A stretch of 20,609 bases of DNA from an uncultured Parasphingopyxis sp. (lineage in GTDB: Bacteria > Pseudomonadota > Alphaproteobacteria > Sphingomonadales > Sphingomonadaceae). The notes under the pieces were generated by a model that was not told where the DNA came from, did no database searches, and worked only from the letters and a program-made list of their open reading frames with translations. Positions 1 to 7,100 of the stretch are shown piece by piece; position 1 is the stretch's first letter; the number at the start of each line of letters is the position of its first letter. Position numbers and translations under genes: made by a program. The DNA lies in NCBI GenBank assembly GCA_905479515.1, contig CAJQMX010000009.1, positions 1-20,609 of the forward strand. Reading direction: 5' to 3'.

Positions 1-51
1 GGGATGTTTCAGGTCGTCACCGTGCGCCCGCTGGATGGAGACAAATCATGA
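1..51 (+). CDS. copA: 3' end of a CopA-type multicopper oxidase (partial)
   Basis: The first 16 codons read GMFQVVTVRPLDGDKS and then stop at TGA (49-51). A C-terminus of the form G-M-F-x-x-V-x-V-R is what follows the last copper-binding HxxxHxxxGM motif in periplasmic CopA/PcoA multicopper oxidases. The next gene, copB, starts at 48, so stop and start overlap as ATGA. That suggests translational coupling in a copAB operon. Only this tail is visible, so the identification rests mainly on the tail pattern plus the copB neighbour. Confidence 0.7.
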   Translation, partial: GMFQVVTVRPLDGDKS

Positions 52-1157
52 AAATGATGATTGCTCTCCTGCTGTCAAGCACAGCAGTGCCCAATGTCGC
101 GTTCGCGCAAAGTCATGACGGTCATAATATGCCCGCTATGGCGGACCCTGCCGAAAAGCCGGTTGCCGATGAAGCCGATCCCCATGCAGGCCACAACATG
201 GACGCGGCTAAACCGGCGCTGGATGATGTCCCCCTCAATCATGATGAAATGGATCATGAAGGGCTGCCGCATGAAGGCGCCGATGAAGTGGAAGCATCTC
301 AGGGAATGCAAATGGATTCCATGAGTGATCAACAGATGGATCACAGTCAAATGGACCAGCAGTCAAAAGAGGCCGATCCCCATGCCGGTCATGACATGCC
401 ATTGGATTTGCCCGTAAATGCGCCCCCACCCCCAGAAGCGTTTGAAGGGCCCACATATGCCGCTGATCAATATGTCGGCGCAGATGAAATGGCCGCTTCG
501 CGTGCTGGCGTGGCGCGCGCCGTCAGCGGCACGCCAGTATTCTGGTTTCAAGGTGACCGTCTAGAGTACCGAGCCCGGGAAGGTAAAAGCGGTTATTTGT
601 GGGACGTCCAAGGCTATTATGGCGGCGACCTCGAAAAGTTCTGGTTCAAAAGTGAAGGCGAAGGCAGCTTTGGAGAAGCAATCGAAAGCGCAGAAGTTCA
701 AGCTCTTTACAGCAAAGCCATTGCCCCATTTTTTGATTTTCAGGCTGGTATCAGACAAGATCTGACAGGCGCCGAACGCACCCACGCGGTGATTGGAATT
801 CAAGGGCTGGCACCCTATCTTTTCGAGGTGGATGGTGCGCTGTTTCTTTCCAATAAGGGGGATGTAACCGCAAGAATTGAGGGCGAACTGGATCAGAAAA
901 TCACCCAGCGGTTGATTCTGCAACCGCGCGCCGAAATCAATCTCGCGGCCCAGGACATCCCAGAACTCGGCGTCGGTGCCGGCATAGACAAAATGGAAGT
1001 GGGGTTACGGCTGCGCTATGAATTTGCCCGCGAATTTGCGCCCTATATCGGCATCGAACAGGAATGGAAGCTCGGTGGAAGCCGCGACTTTGCAATCGCT
1101 GCGGGCGAAGACCCGTCTGTCACCAATTATGTCGTCGGGATCCGTTTCTGGTTTTAG
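48..1157 (+). CDS. copB: Copper resistance protein B (outer-membrane CopB)
   Basis: 369 aa. Residues 1-20 form a signal peptide ending AFA, with mature Gln21. Residues 21-120 are a low-complexity Met/His/Asp region with repeated HDGHNM-like and HAGHNM/HAGHDM units; the block ADPHAGH appears twice, near residues 43 and 109, and such units are typical soft-metal ligands. A proline run (PPPPEAFEGP, about 126-135) leads into the family region with the segment DQYVGADEMAASRAG, and the rest is a predicted beta-barrel ending in aromatic residues (VVGIRFWF), as in outer-membrane proteins. CopB works with the CopA oxidase in periplasmic copper sequestration or detoxification. Its ATG overlaps the stop of the upstream oxidase gene, supporting an operon. 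The identification is firm; the exact role of CopB is still debated for the family. Confidence 0.95.
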   Translation: MKMMIALLLSSTAVPNVAFAQSHDGHNMPAMADPAEKPVADEADPHAGHNMDAAKPALDDVPLNHDEMDHEGLPHEGADEVEASQGMQMDSMSDQQMDHSQMDQQSKEADPHAGHDMPLDLPVNAPPPPEAFEGPTYAADQYVGADEMAASRAGVARAVSGTPVFWFQGDRLEYRAREGKSGYLWDVQGYYGGDLEKFWFKSEGEGSFGEAIESAEVQALYSKAIAPFFDFQAGIRQDLTGAERTHAVIGIQGLAPYLFEVDGALFLSNKGDVTARIEGELDQKITQRLILQPRAEINLAAQDIPELGVGAGIDKMEVGLRLRYEFAREFAPYIGIEQEWKLGGSRDFAIAAGEDPSVTNYVVGIRFWF

Positions 1158-1193
1158 CAGGATTGCTGGTGGTTGCGTCCAAAGGAAAGTTTG

Positions 1194-1421
1194 ATGAAAA
1201 ATAACAAGTCGGCTTCCCGTCGTATCGCGTTAGCGCTTGCCTATATTATCGTTTTTCTGGGTGCTGTAGCTATGGGTGGCTATTTGATGACCCACCAACA
1301 TCAGGCTCATATTCCTGGTGTATATCTGCTCCTTGGCGTCTTGCTGTTAGCTTGCATAACCATCTTTCTGTTTGTTCGTGGAGGAGGGAATGGGCCGTCA
1401 AATAAGGAGGGGAAAGAGTAG
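1194..1421 (+). CDS. Small two-helix membrane protein of the copper operon, unknown function
   Basis: 75 aa from ATG 1194, which has a good ribosome site (AAAGGAAAG, 1181-1189). A TTG at 1173 in the same frame would add seven residues but has no comparable ribosome site. There are two hydrophobic helices, about residues 12-32 and 43-62, joined by a short loop MTHQHQAHIPG containing three His and one Met, then a basic/polar tail. It begins 36 bp after copB on the same strand, so co-transcription is likely. The His/Met loop could contact copper if it faces the periplasm; that is inference. I do not recognise a named family. Confidence 0.75.
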   Translation: MKNNKSASRRIALALAYIIVFLGAVAMGGYLMTHQHQAHIPGVYLLLGVLLLACITIFLFVRGGGNGPSNKEGKE

Positions 1422-1424
1422 ATG

Positions 1425-1445
1425 TTAGATCAGCGCCAGATCTAA
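1425..1445. terminator. Inverted repeat after the copper operon; weak terminator or operator
   Basis: A perfect 7-bp inverted repeat, TTAGATC and GATCTAA, is separated by AGCGCCA and starts 4 bp after the stop of the small membrane protein gene. It is followed by TAAAA rather than a T-tract, so it is a poor classical terminator. It could equally be a binding site for the next gene at 1522. Confidence 0.35.
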
Positions 1446-1521
1446 TAAAACCTGGATTACCTACCGAAAGGGTTCTGCGTTTCTTTACAAGACCAGAAAC
1501 AATCACCAGTGGAAAAGAATC

Positions 1522-2031
1522 ATGATAATTTTCAATGCACTCTTACTCGCTCTTGCACCAGCCAGTGCATTCACAACGCAATCCAGCGACACTCAAATTG
1601 ACAATGCGACACTCGCCAAAGAAGAAGACCCGCAATATTTTGGAGATTTATCTCCAAAGGACATATTAACTGCTTACCGGGAGGCCATTCAAGAACTTGA
1701 TGCTTCCAAAATGAAGTCGCTATTTTCAGAAGAATCTCAAATATTTGAAAATGGTAAGGCAGAAGGAAGCTTTGTCCAATATATGGAACATCATCTCGGT
1801 CCCGAATTAGCTCATATAAAGAGCTTCACCTTCACGCAGCCGACGATCTCTATGACGGAGCTTGGTAATACTGCCTTGGCAATAGAGACCTACGACTATG
1901 TGATAGTCTTGAGGGATGATCGTAAAATCGAACGCACCGGCGTTGCTACATCAGTATTGGTTCGGGAGCGGGATAGCTGGAAAATTCTGCGATATCATTC
2001 TTCTTCACGCACTCCCAAAAAGATTCAATGA
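1522..2031 (+). CDS. Secreted NTF2-like (SnoaL/DUF4440-type) protein
   Basis: 169 aa. Residues 1-16 look like a short signal peptide (hydrophobic core, Ala-rich end). The segment SPKDILTAYREAIQELD, followed by LFSEESQIFENGKAEGSFVQYMEHHLGPEL, is the first-helix and loop pattern of the NTF2-like fold. The later beta strands (LAIETYDYVIVL, ATSVLVRERDSWKILRYHSSSR) match the end of DUF4440/SnoaL-like proteins, where a Trp-Lys-Ile strand and a His are common. The ligand or reaction is unknown. It lies 100 bp after the copper gene and 43 bp before the PepSY gene on the same strand. Proteins of this type recur near metal-resistance genes, so a periplasmic accessory role is plausible but unproven. GGAAAAG before the ATG serves as ribosome site. 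Confidence 0.8.
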   Translation: MIIFNALLLALAPASAFTTQSSDTQIDNATLAKEEDPQYFGDLSPKDILTAYREAIQELDASKMKSLFSEESQIFENGKAEGSFVQYMEHHLGPELAHIKSFTFTQPTISMTELGNTALAIETYDYVIVLRDDRKIERTGVATSVLVRERDSWKILRYHSSSRTPKKIQ

Positions 2032-2074
2032 GGCACGACATCAATTAATAGTCTGCGATTTATCGAGGGAATAG

Positions 2075-2788
2075 ATGTCGACAAAAATTCACATCAAGGC
2101 GAGTAAGCTGCATAAATGGCTCGCGCTGATCATCGGCGCGCAATTGCTGCTCTGGTTCGTTAGTGGTTCGATCATGAGTATTTTACCTATCGAAACCGTG
2201 CGGAGCGAACATCTGGTTTCGCGCGAGCTGGAACCTGTTGGAAACATCAGCGGGCTAGTTTCTCCCAGAGCTATAGCGGCGAAAATTAATGGGCCCATTC
2301 GCTCGTTACGTTACCGCATGCTGATGGACCGACCGGTTGCCGAAGTGACTGACACGGAAGAAAGAACATATCTTGTTGATGGTCTCACAGGTGAACCACG
2401 CGGACCGATTGAGAAGAAGGAAGCCCTCAACATTGCGGAACAGGCATGGATCGACGGCGAACCTGATTTTACTTCGGTCGCCAAGATTACGCAAGGTTCT
2501 GTAGAATATCGCGGAGCTTTGCCCGCATGGCGGGTCAGTACCGATGACGATGTGCGTATCTTCATTCCCATGGCCACAGGTGAAGTGTCTGCTGTCCGCA
2601 GTTCTACCTGGCGGTTTTATGATTTCTTCTGGTCACTCCATATTATGGACTGGAAAAACCACGAGAATTTCAATAGTTGGTGGCTCATTGCCTTTGCGCT
2701 AGGGGGTTTTATCATGGCTGTTTCTGGCATTACCTTGCTAGTCAAGCGGTGGCCGTTTAAGAAAAGGCGGCGAAAAATTGCCAGTTAA
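2075..2788 (+). CDS. PepSY domain membrane protein
   Basis: 237 aa with a GAGGGA ribosome site just upstream. The N-terminus KASKLHKWLALIIGAQLLLWFVSG is the typical first helix of PepSY-associated membrane proteins (LHKW..L..G.Q...W..SG). A periplasmic part of about 165 residues follows, with PepSY-like beta/alpha units (ITQGSVEYRGALPAWRVSTDDDV, then a TGEVSAVRSSTWR segment). A second helix lies at about 203-225 (WWLIAFALGGFIMAVSGITLLV), preceded by FFWSLHIMDW, with a basic cytoplasmic tail. Family members are linked to iron or copper uptake and reduction at the inner membrane. Its place after copB and the NTF2-like gene suggests a role in the same copper response. The family call is firm; the function is inferred. 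Confidence 0.88.
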   Translation: MSTKIHIKASKLHKWLALIIGAQLLLWFVSGSIMSILPIETVRSEHLVSRELEPVGNISGLVSPRAIAAKINGPIRSLRYRMLMDRPVAEVTDTEERTYLVDGLTGEPRGPIEKKEALNIAEQAWIDGEPDFTSVAKITQGSVEYRGALPAWRVSTDDDVRIFIPMATGEVSAVRSSTWRFYDFFWSLHIMDWKNHENFNSWWLIAFALGGFIMAVSGITLLVKRWPFKKRRRKIAS

Positions 2789-2896
2789 TATTCTGTCGGA
2801 AAATTGGTTTTGTGATGTCCAAAAGGTCATGCCACTGACTTATGCCCGAAGTACACATTCCAGATTGGTATAGGCATTCAGATTCCATTTGGCGTG

Positions 2897-4099
2897 TCAA
2901 ACTTCAACTGCATCGCCAAATCCAACAATCAGAAGGCCAAAAATCACTAGGACGGCGAAGAGAAGACTGCGCCAGCGCTGATCCGGCAGAAGAAATGCAA
3001 TGCGCGCGGCGATCGCTGCTTGTAGCGTGTAATAAAGCGCAAATGCGCGAGACGCATAGCTGATGATCTGAAACACATCCGCGCTCCAGGTTAATGTGAG
3101 CCCGATAATTACCAGTAATACATAGGCATTGCGCGTGCTAATCCTCTCTCTTGTCAATTCTGCAATCAAACCACCAGAACCACTGGTGTCGGCGATAGCT
3201 GCGCTGAATTGGGCTGCCAGCGCGCCGGCAACAAGAATCCAGGGTAATACTGGGGCAACCATTCCCATCACATCGATGATTGCTGTTTCGGTTAGCTGGA
3301 ATTCTTCATGTTCAAACGACAAGGCGAATAGCGTGATATAGATCATGTAAATTGCGGCGGCCACGAGCTGCGCTAGCCGCATCGATTTGATCCGATCAGC
3401 GGCGCTGTATTCATCGCCCAGATATCTTGAAGTCTCAAACCCCTGGACGGTAATAATCAAGCCAAAGGCCAGCGTTATGGCTGCCCAGCCAGTCAATTGC
3501 GGCGGATGAACGACCAGTGTTGAACTGACTGCCTTGGCGTAACAGTAATAGCCAAGTCCCACCAACAATCCGGCGATGATGGCAAGTTTGAATGTAACGG
3601 CAGTATATTCCATTTTCTCAAGCGCAGAAAACCCGCGCATATAGCCAACGGCCAAAATGATCAGAAAAATGACGGAGGAAAGAAGTTTGGCACTTTGAGA
3701 GCTATTGAAAGCCGTTAGACTTAACCCAAACGCGCCAAAAAGGTTGAGATAATAGGTAACAGAAATCATGAAGGCCAGCGCCAGCGCCCAGGAAGCGCCT
3801 ATTTCCAGTTTCTCTGCAATATAATCATACACAGAAACGGGGGCGCTACGGATCGATATATTGAAGCGGATCGCGCTCCCAAATAAATAGGCACCAAGGA
3901 CCAACGCGCCCATGACAAGTGGTGCTTTGCTGCCATAAGCATAGACTAGGATGGGTGCGAGAACAAGAAATCCACTACCGATGATTGACGCCAGTGGAGT
4001 AATGGTTGCCCGCCACAAAGTTGATCGCGAAAATCTCGGGGAAAACTGTAATGCACCAGCTAGGATTATGACTGCGATGATTACAACGTTTAGTATCAC
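2897..4099 (-). CDS. APC-superfamily permease-like membrane protein
   Basis: 400 aa with about 11-12 hydrophobic helices. The opening RSTLWRATITPLASIIGSGFLVLAPIL resembles the first helix of amino acid-polyamine-organocation transporters, where an unwound G-S-G segment binds substrate. GFETSRYLGDEYSAADRIKSMRLAQ in the middle matches the helix 6 and loop region of the same superfamily (a G-F-E motif). The substrate cannot be told from sequence. The start is a GTG at 4099 with only a weak ribosome site; no better in-frame start is close upstream. It lies 86 bp downstream of the methyltransferase-like gene on the same strand and converges with the PepSY gene across 108 bp. Confidence 0.8.
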   Translation of the reverse strand: MILNVVIIAVIILAGALQFSPRFSRSTLWRATITPLASIIGSGFLVLAPILVYAYGSKAPLVMGALVLGAYLFGSAIRFNISIRSAPVSVYDYIAEKLEIGASWALALAFMISVTYYLNLFGAFGLSLTAFNSSQSAKLLSSVIFLIILAVGYMRGFSALEKMEYTAVTFKLAIIAGLLVGLGYYCYAKAVSSTLVVHPPQLTGWAAITLAFGLIITVQGFETSRYLGDEYSAADRIKSMRLAQLVAAAIYMIYITLFALSFEHEEFQLTETAIIDVMGMVAPVLPWILVAGALAAQFSAAIADTSGSGGLIAELTRERISTRNAYVLLVIIGLTLTWSADVFQIISYASRAFALYYTLQAAIAARIAFLLPDQRWRSLLFAVLVIFGLLIVGFGDAVEV

Positions 4100-4185
4100 G
4101 AGATCATCCGGATATATTTAGCATTTTGAAGGATAGCAAACTCCGTCCAATGCCAATATTCTCCACCACCATCTACCTATTTTTT

Positions 4186-4821
4186 TTAGGAGCTTTGTGA
4201 ACTTTTTTTCATTTCTTTCCACTGTCCCCAGCGTGGGAAGAACATCGGGACCTTGGCTCGATAAGCGCGATAGTCATTACCAAACTTGCGCAACATGTCG
4301 CGCTCTTCCTTGCGTGCGAGGAAATAATAAGCAACCATTATTACCGGAAGAAGGCTGACCGAGAATATGGTAGGCCAATGAATGACCCCTTCACCGAACA
4401 AGGCAATGAAAAGGCCGGTATATTGCGGGTGTCTGACAAACTTGTACAGGCCGGACGTAACCAGCCGATCTTCTTGACGGGCACGATAAACTTCTCGCCA
4501 GCCCTTGATGAAAAGCCCTATTCCAAAAAATGCGACGATATAGCCCAAGATCATCGCCACAAACATTCCAGTTTCGCTGAAGTTGAGCAACGTCGACCAA
4601 AGGCTGAAACTTACATATTCTCTGTCCAAGCCAAAAAAGCGGATGGCGAGGTAAACCGTCAGCGGAAACCCGTACATTTCAGCATATAGCGCGATAATGA
4701 ATGCTTGTACTAACCCTGCCCCTGCCCATTCGCGCCAACCCTTTGGAGCCAAATATTTGTAGAACATCCAAGAGACCACAATGACCATAATCACGGCCAC
4801 TCCCCATCCAAACGTACCCAT
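4186..4821 (-). CDS. Isoprenylcysteine methyltransferase-like (ICMT/PEMT family) membrane protein
   Basis: 211 aa. There are about five hydrophobic segments (residues 6-20, 34-50, 55-64, 84-105, 148-168). The conserved C-terminal core is present: GLYKFVRHPQYTGLF at 124-138 (the RHPxYxG S-adenosylmethionine-binding signature) and EERDMLRKFGNDYRAYR at 172-188 (the E-E...FG..Y..Y motif). This is the phospholipid methyltransferase / ICMT superfamily. Bacterial members may methylate lipids, quinones or thiols, and the substrate here is unknown. A good ribosome site (ACGGAGAA) precedes the ATG. A TGTAAC-N16-CGTC element lies about 157 bp upstream on the same strand, so I infer control by an ECF sigma factor. 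Confidence 0.85.
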   Translation of the reverse strand: MGTFGWGVAVIMVIVVSWMFYKYLAPKGWREWAGAGLVQAFIIALYAEMYGFPLTVYLAIRFFGLDREYVSFSLWSTLLNFSETGMFVAMILGYIVAFFGIGLFIKGWREVYRARQEDRLVTSGLYKFVRHPQYTGLFIALFGEGVIHWPTIFSVSLLPVIMVAYYFLARKEERDMLRKFGNDYRAYRAKVPMFFPRWGQWKEMKKSSQSS

Positions 4822-4977
4822 GTATATTCTCCGTTCTAATATTCAGTTCGATCATTCGTTTTGAAGGATGCCGAGTGCTCCACCACAAAATAGTGCCAGC
4901 CTATCTCCAGATGACCAGAAAGCCTCCGGCCTAAAAGGCAGACGCCAACAAAAAGAATTCCCGCAACACCTAGTACA

Positions 4978-5003
4978 GACGCGGGCCTAGCCATTTCGTT
5001 ACA
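4978..5003 (-). promoter_or_regulatory. ECF-type promoter TGTAAC-N16-CGTC, copy for the ICMT-like gene
   Basis: On the minus strand the -35 box is TGTAAC (5003-4998) within AACTGTAACGAA. The -10 box CGTC (4981-4978) follows after 16 bp. The expected start of transcription, near 4970, leaves a leader of about 150 nt before the ATG at 4821. Confidence 0.65.
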
Positions 5004-5133
5004 GTTTTGCCGACATGTTCAATCTCACAGCCCGAGAGGCTGTTGGCCCGATGCGAGGGCAAAATTCTCTGTTTCCAATGATGTGGTCCATTCCCTGACC
5101 CGATCCTTGAATCGGGAAACTGGCAAGTTAAAC

Positions 5134-5159
5134 TGTAACATATTGCGTGAGGCGCCGTC
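5134..5159 (+). promoter_or_regulatory. ECF-type promoter TGTAAC-N16-CGTC, copy for the universal stress gene
   Basis: TGTAAC at 5134-5139, preceded by AAAC, then 16 bp, then CGTC at 5156-5159. Transcription would start near 5166, about 40 nt before the ATG at 5209. This also argues against the longer reading frame that starts at 5083. Confidence 0.7.
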
Positions 5160-5208
5160 ATTATCCTTAGCGATGCCGCACATCCGTGCTTTTTCGAAAG
5201 GATCACCC

Positions 5209-6012
5209 ATGAAAACCATTCTCCTGCCCATTGTTGGTGATTCAGGTATGGAGGGTCGCTTGGAATCAGCACTGTCCTTGGCCCGTGATCAGAAAGCCCA
5301 TTTGAGCTGTTATCAAATATTGCCAATACCATATGTGTTATGGTCGGGCGAAGCGTCGGGTATGAACTATGGTTTGATGTTGCGTGACGCTGAAGGAGCA
5401 GCCAAGGATCTTCGCACCGAGACGGAAGCAACGCTTTCTAAAGAAGGAGTCCCTTGGGACTGGCATGTGCGCACAGGTGATCCCGTTCGCGAAATAATCT
5501 TGGCTGCAAGACTGGCTGATATGATCATCGTTGGCAGCGGATCAGAAGATGATGCTCCGCCGCTTCATATCGCTGCCGATCTATCGTTTCATGTTCCCAT
5601 TCCTGTACTCGCTATTCCGATTAATGGCGCGCCTCTAGATCCATCTGGGCCAATGGTCATTGCCTGGAACGGTTCTGCAGAGGCCGCCAATGCACTTCGA
5701 AATAGCTTGCCGTTGATTTCCAGCGCCTCTAGCGTCCACCTAGTTACAATTGATAATGGGGATGCTGCCTCAGCTTTTCCGGCAGAAGATGCAGGCATAG
5801 TTTTGTCGCGGCACGGCATCCAATTTGAAATAAAAAATCTTGCTGTCGGCACGTCGGTCGAAGAAACTTTAGAAGCTACCGCTCACGACATCAACGCGGC
5901 TTGCATTGTCATGGGTGCCTATGGCCATTCGCGAACACGCGAAATGATATTCGGCGGCGTTACCCGGCACATGCTGGGCAACAGCGCAATTCCTCTGCTT
6001 TTGTCTCATTAA
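5209..6012 (+). CDS. Tandem universal stress protein (two UspA domains)
   Basis: 267 aa. Domain 1 is about residues 1-138, starting MKTILLPIVGDSGMEGRLESALSLA with a strand VADMIIVGS-type end (residues 102-110). Domain 2 is about 147-267 (MVIAWNGSAEAANALRNSLPLI). Domain 2 carries the nucleotide-binding pattern G-2x-G-9x-G at 236-249 (GAYGHSRTREMIFG), as in ATP-binding Usp proteins. Domain 1 shows only a degenerate version (GSGSED). The start at 5209 is chosen because GAAAGGA lies just upstream and because the family begins at this MKTIL strand; the in-frame ATG at 5083 would place the promoter inside the gene. Usp proteins accumulate in stress, and the ECF-type promoter upstream fits that. The alpha/beta hydrolase gene follows on the same strand after about 90 bp. 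Confidence 0.92.
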   Translation: MKTILLPIVGDSGMEGRLESALSLARDQKAHLSCYQILPIPYVLWSGEASGMNYGLMLRDAEGAAKDLRTETEATLSKEGVPWDWHVRTGDPVREIILAARLADMIIVGSGSEDDAPPLHIAADLSFHVPIPVLAIPINGAPLDPSGPMVIAWNGSAEAANALRNSLPLISSASSVHLVTIDNGDAASAFPAEDAGIVLSRHGIQFEIKNLAVGTSVEETLEATAHDINAACIVMGAYGHSRTREMIFGGVTRHMLGNSAIPLLLSH

Positions 6013-6102
6013 GGACCGCCGAAACTAAGGGCCTGACCGAATATTTGTTATATCTCACTTGGCGATGTTGAAAGGCACATCTGATGAAAACTAAAATCGC
6101 CG

Positions 6103-6948
6103 ATGAGATCCCTCGAATATGGATACCTATGGGGCTGGAATATCTGCTCAACAGAACCGGTTCAGGCTATTGTGCTCTTTAGTGAAAAACTTGGAGACGA
6201 AGGCGAAACCATGGTTTTTTTACATGGGATTGCGGGCTCGACGCGTTATTGGAAATCCCGCGTAGTACCATTGGCCGATCACAACCGGCTCTTATTCGTC
6301 GACCTGCTAGGCTATGGTAAATCACCAAAACCCTGGACGAAATATACGGTGGAGCGCCACGTAGACGAACTTTACCAGCTTCTCCAGGATCAAGAACCAA
6401 TGACCCTGGTCGGGCATTCATTTGGGGCATTTGTCGCGACAGCATTTTGTGCTCGCTACCCGCATTTGGTAAAACGCCTGATCCTAATTAGTCTTCCATA
6501 TTTTGGCGATAAAGAAGGTGCTATCAAATATTTTAGCGAAAGTCATTCTGCAGAACGATATGTAACGACCAATATTGCGTTTGCAGCAATCGCTTGTATT
6601 TTGACACGTTGGGTTCTGCGATGGATTCTCCCTTACGTGCTACGCGATATGCCGCTCGAAGTCGTGCAGGACTTGAGCCGACACACCTGGCGTTCTTACA
6701 CCTCATCATTGTGGGACGGTGTATATGGCCACGATCTTTTTGCAGATGCGGATAATCTCGATCCTGATTGCGACGTTTTTTGCCTCCATGGGAGTGCAGA
6801 TAAAACCGCTCCCTTGTCCGGCATTTTGAAGCTATCCTCCCGCCATTCGCGGTGGCGATTACAGATTTTACAAGATGGGGATCATCACCTTCTTTTACGA
6901 AATCCGGAATGGTGTTTGGCGAAAATCAATTCGGCGATGAAAAGATAA
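6103..6948 (+). CDS. Alpha/beta-hydrolase fold protein; N-terminal frame uncertain
   Basis: 281 aa from ATG 6103. Core motifs are clear: oxyanion loop FLHGIAGS (39-46), DLLGYGKSPKP (67-77), nucleophile elbow GHSFG (104-108, Ser106), acid strand CLHGSADKTAP with Asp233, and catalytic His at 261 or 262 in GDHHLLL. Together these give a Ser-Asp-His triad. The substrate is unknown; such proteins are esterases, haloalkane-type hydrolases or lipid hydrolases. The ATG at 6103 has no ribosome site. An ATG at 6083 in another frame has AAAGG 8 nt upstream, and its frame contains a segment IPMGLEYLLNRTG that resembles the usual first strand of this family before stopping at 6179-6181. A single-base deletion there is possible. 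It may be co-transcribed with the universal stress gene. Confidence 0.82.
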   Translation: MRSLEYGYLWGWNICSTEPVQAIVLFSEKLGDEGETMVFLHGIAGSTRYWKSRVVPLADHNRLLFVDLLGYGKSPKPWTKYTVERHVDELYQLLQDQEPMTLVGHSFGAFVATAFCARYPHLVKRLILISLPYFGDKEGAIKYFSESHSAERYVTTNIAFAAIACILTRWVLRWILPYVLRDMPLEVVQDLSRHTWRSYTSSLWDGVYGHDLFADADNLDPDCDVFCLHGSADKTAPLSGILKLSSRHSRWRLQILQDGDHHLLLRNPEWCLAKINSAMKR

Positions 6949-7075
6949 TTTAAACAATAGTTAAGTTGATGTTCTTGTTGAGTTATATGATATTATTGCG
7001 ACAGGAATCGCACCAGCCAGATATATGGAAGTCTAAATGCACCTGATCAGTAAATATTCAAACCGAAGGTGATCT

Positions 7076-7099
7076 ATGCAACCAAATCGTCGTACCTGA
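7076..7099 (+). promoter_or_regulatory. Possible 7-codon leader reading frame before cardiolipin synthase
   Basis: ATG at 7076 is preceded by GAAGGTGAT, a good ribosome site, and encodes MQPNRRT, then TGA at 7097-7099. The synthase ATG starts one base later, at 7101, and has no ribosome site of its own. Ribosomes ending the leader could restart at 7101 (translational coupling). The two Arg codons are not rare ones (CGT), so attenuation is not obvious. Confidence 0.35.
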
Positions 7100-7100
7100 A

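Larger units (their letters stand above)
4822..5208. other. 387-bp divergent intergenic region with two ECF-type promoters
   Basis: This is the only gene-free stretch above 300 bp. It separates the minus-strand methyltransferase-like gene from the plus-strand universal stress gene. It holds one TGTAAC-N16-CGTC element per direction (4978-5003 minus, 5134-5159 plus). Between the two -35 boxes are short inverted repeats: CAGCC/GGCTG at 5028-5042 and CCCGAT/ATCGGG at 5099-5116, the latter 18 bp before the plus-strand -35. These could be operator sites, or chance. A 52-codon minus frame (4836-4994) with a hydrophobic stretch also lies here, but it lacks a ribosome site and its ATG falls inside the promoter element. 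Confidence 0.7.

Noticed and set aside
843..868. TGTAAC inside copB
   Set aside because: The bases 16 bp downstream are GAAC, not CGTC, and it is inside a coding region. Other intragenic TGTAAC copies (near 3597, 6551 and, on the minus strand, 5748) also lack CGTC at the right distance.
2842..3063. Plus-strand open frame opposite the APC permease end
   Set aside because: Antisense to a well-supported membrane protein gene and without protein-like features.
5083..5208. N-terminal extension of the universal stress protein from ATG 5083
   Set aside because: The extension has no Usp character, runs through the promoter element at 5134-5159, and the ATG at 5209 has a good ribosome site.
4970..5431. 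Long minus-strand open frame opposite the universal stress gene
   Set aside because: It lies antisense to a clear coding gene, covers both promoter elements and resembles no protein family.
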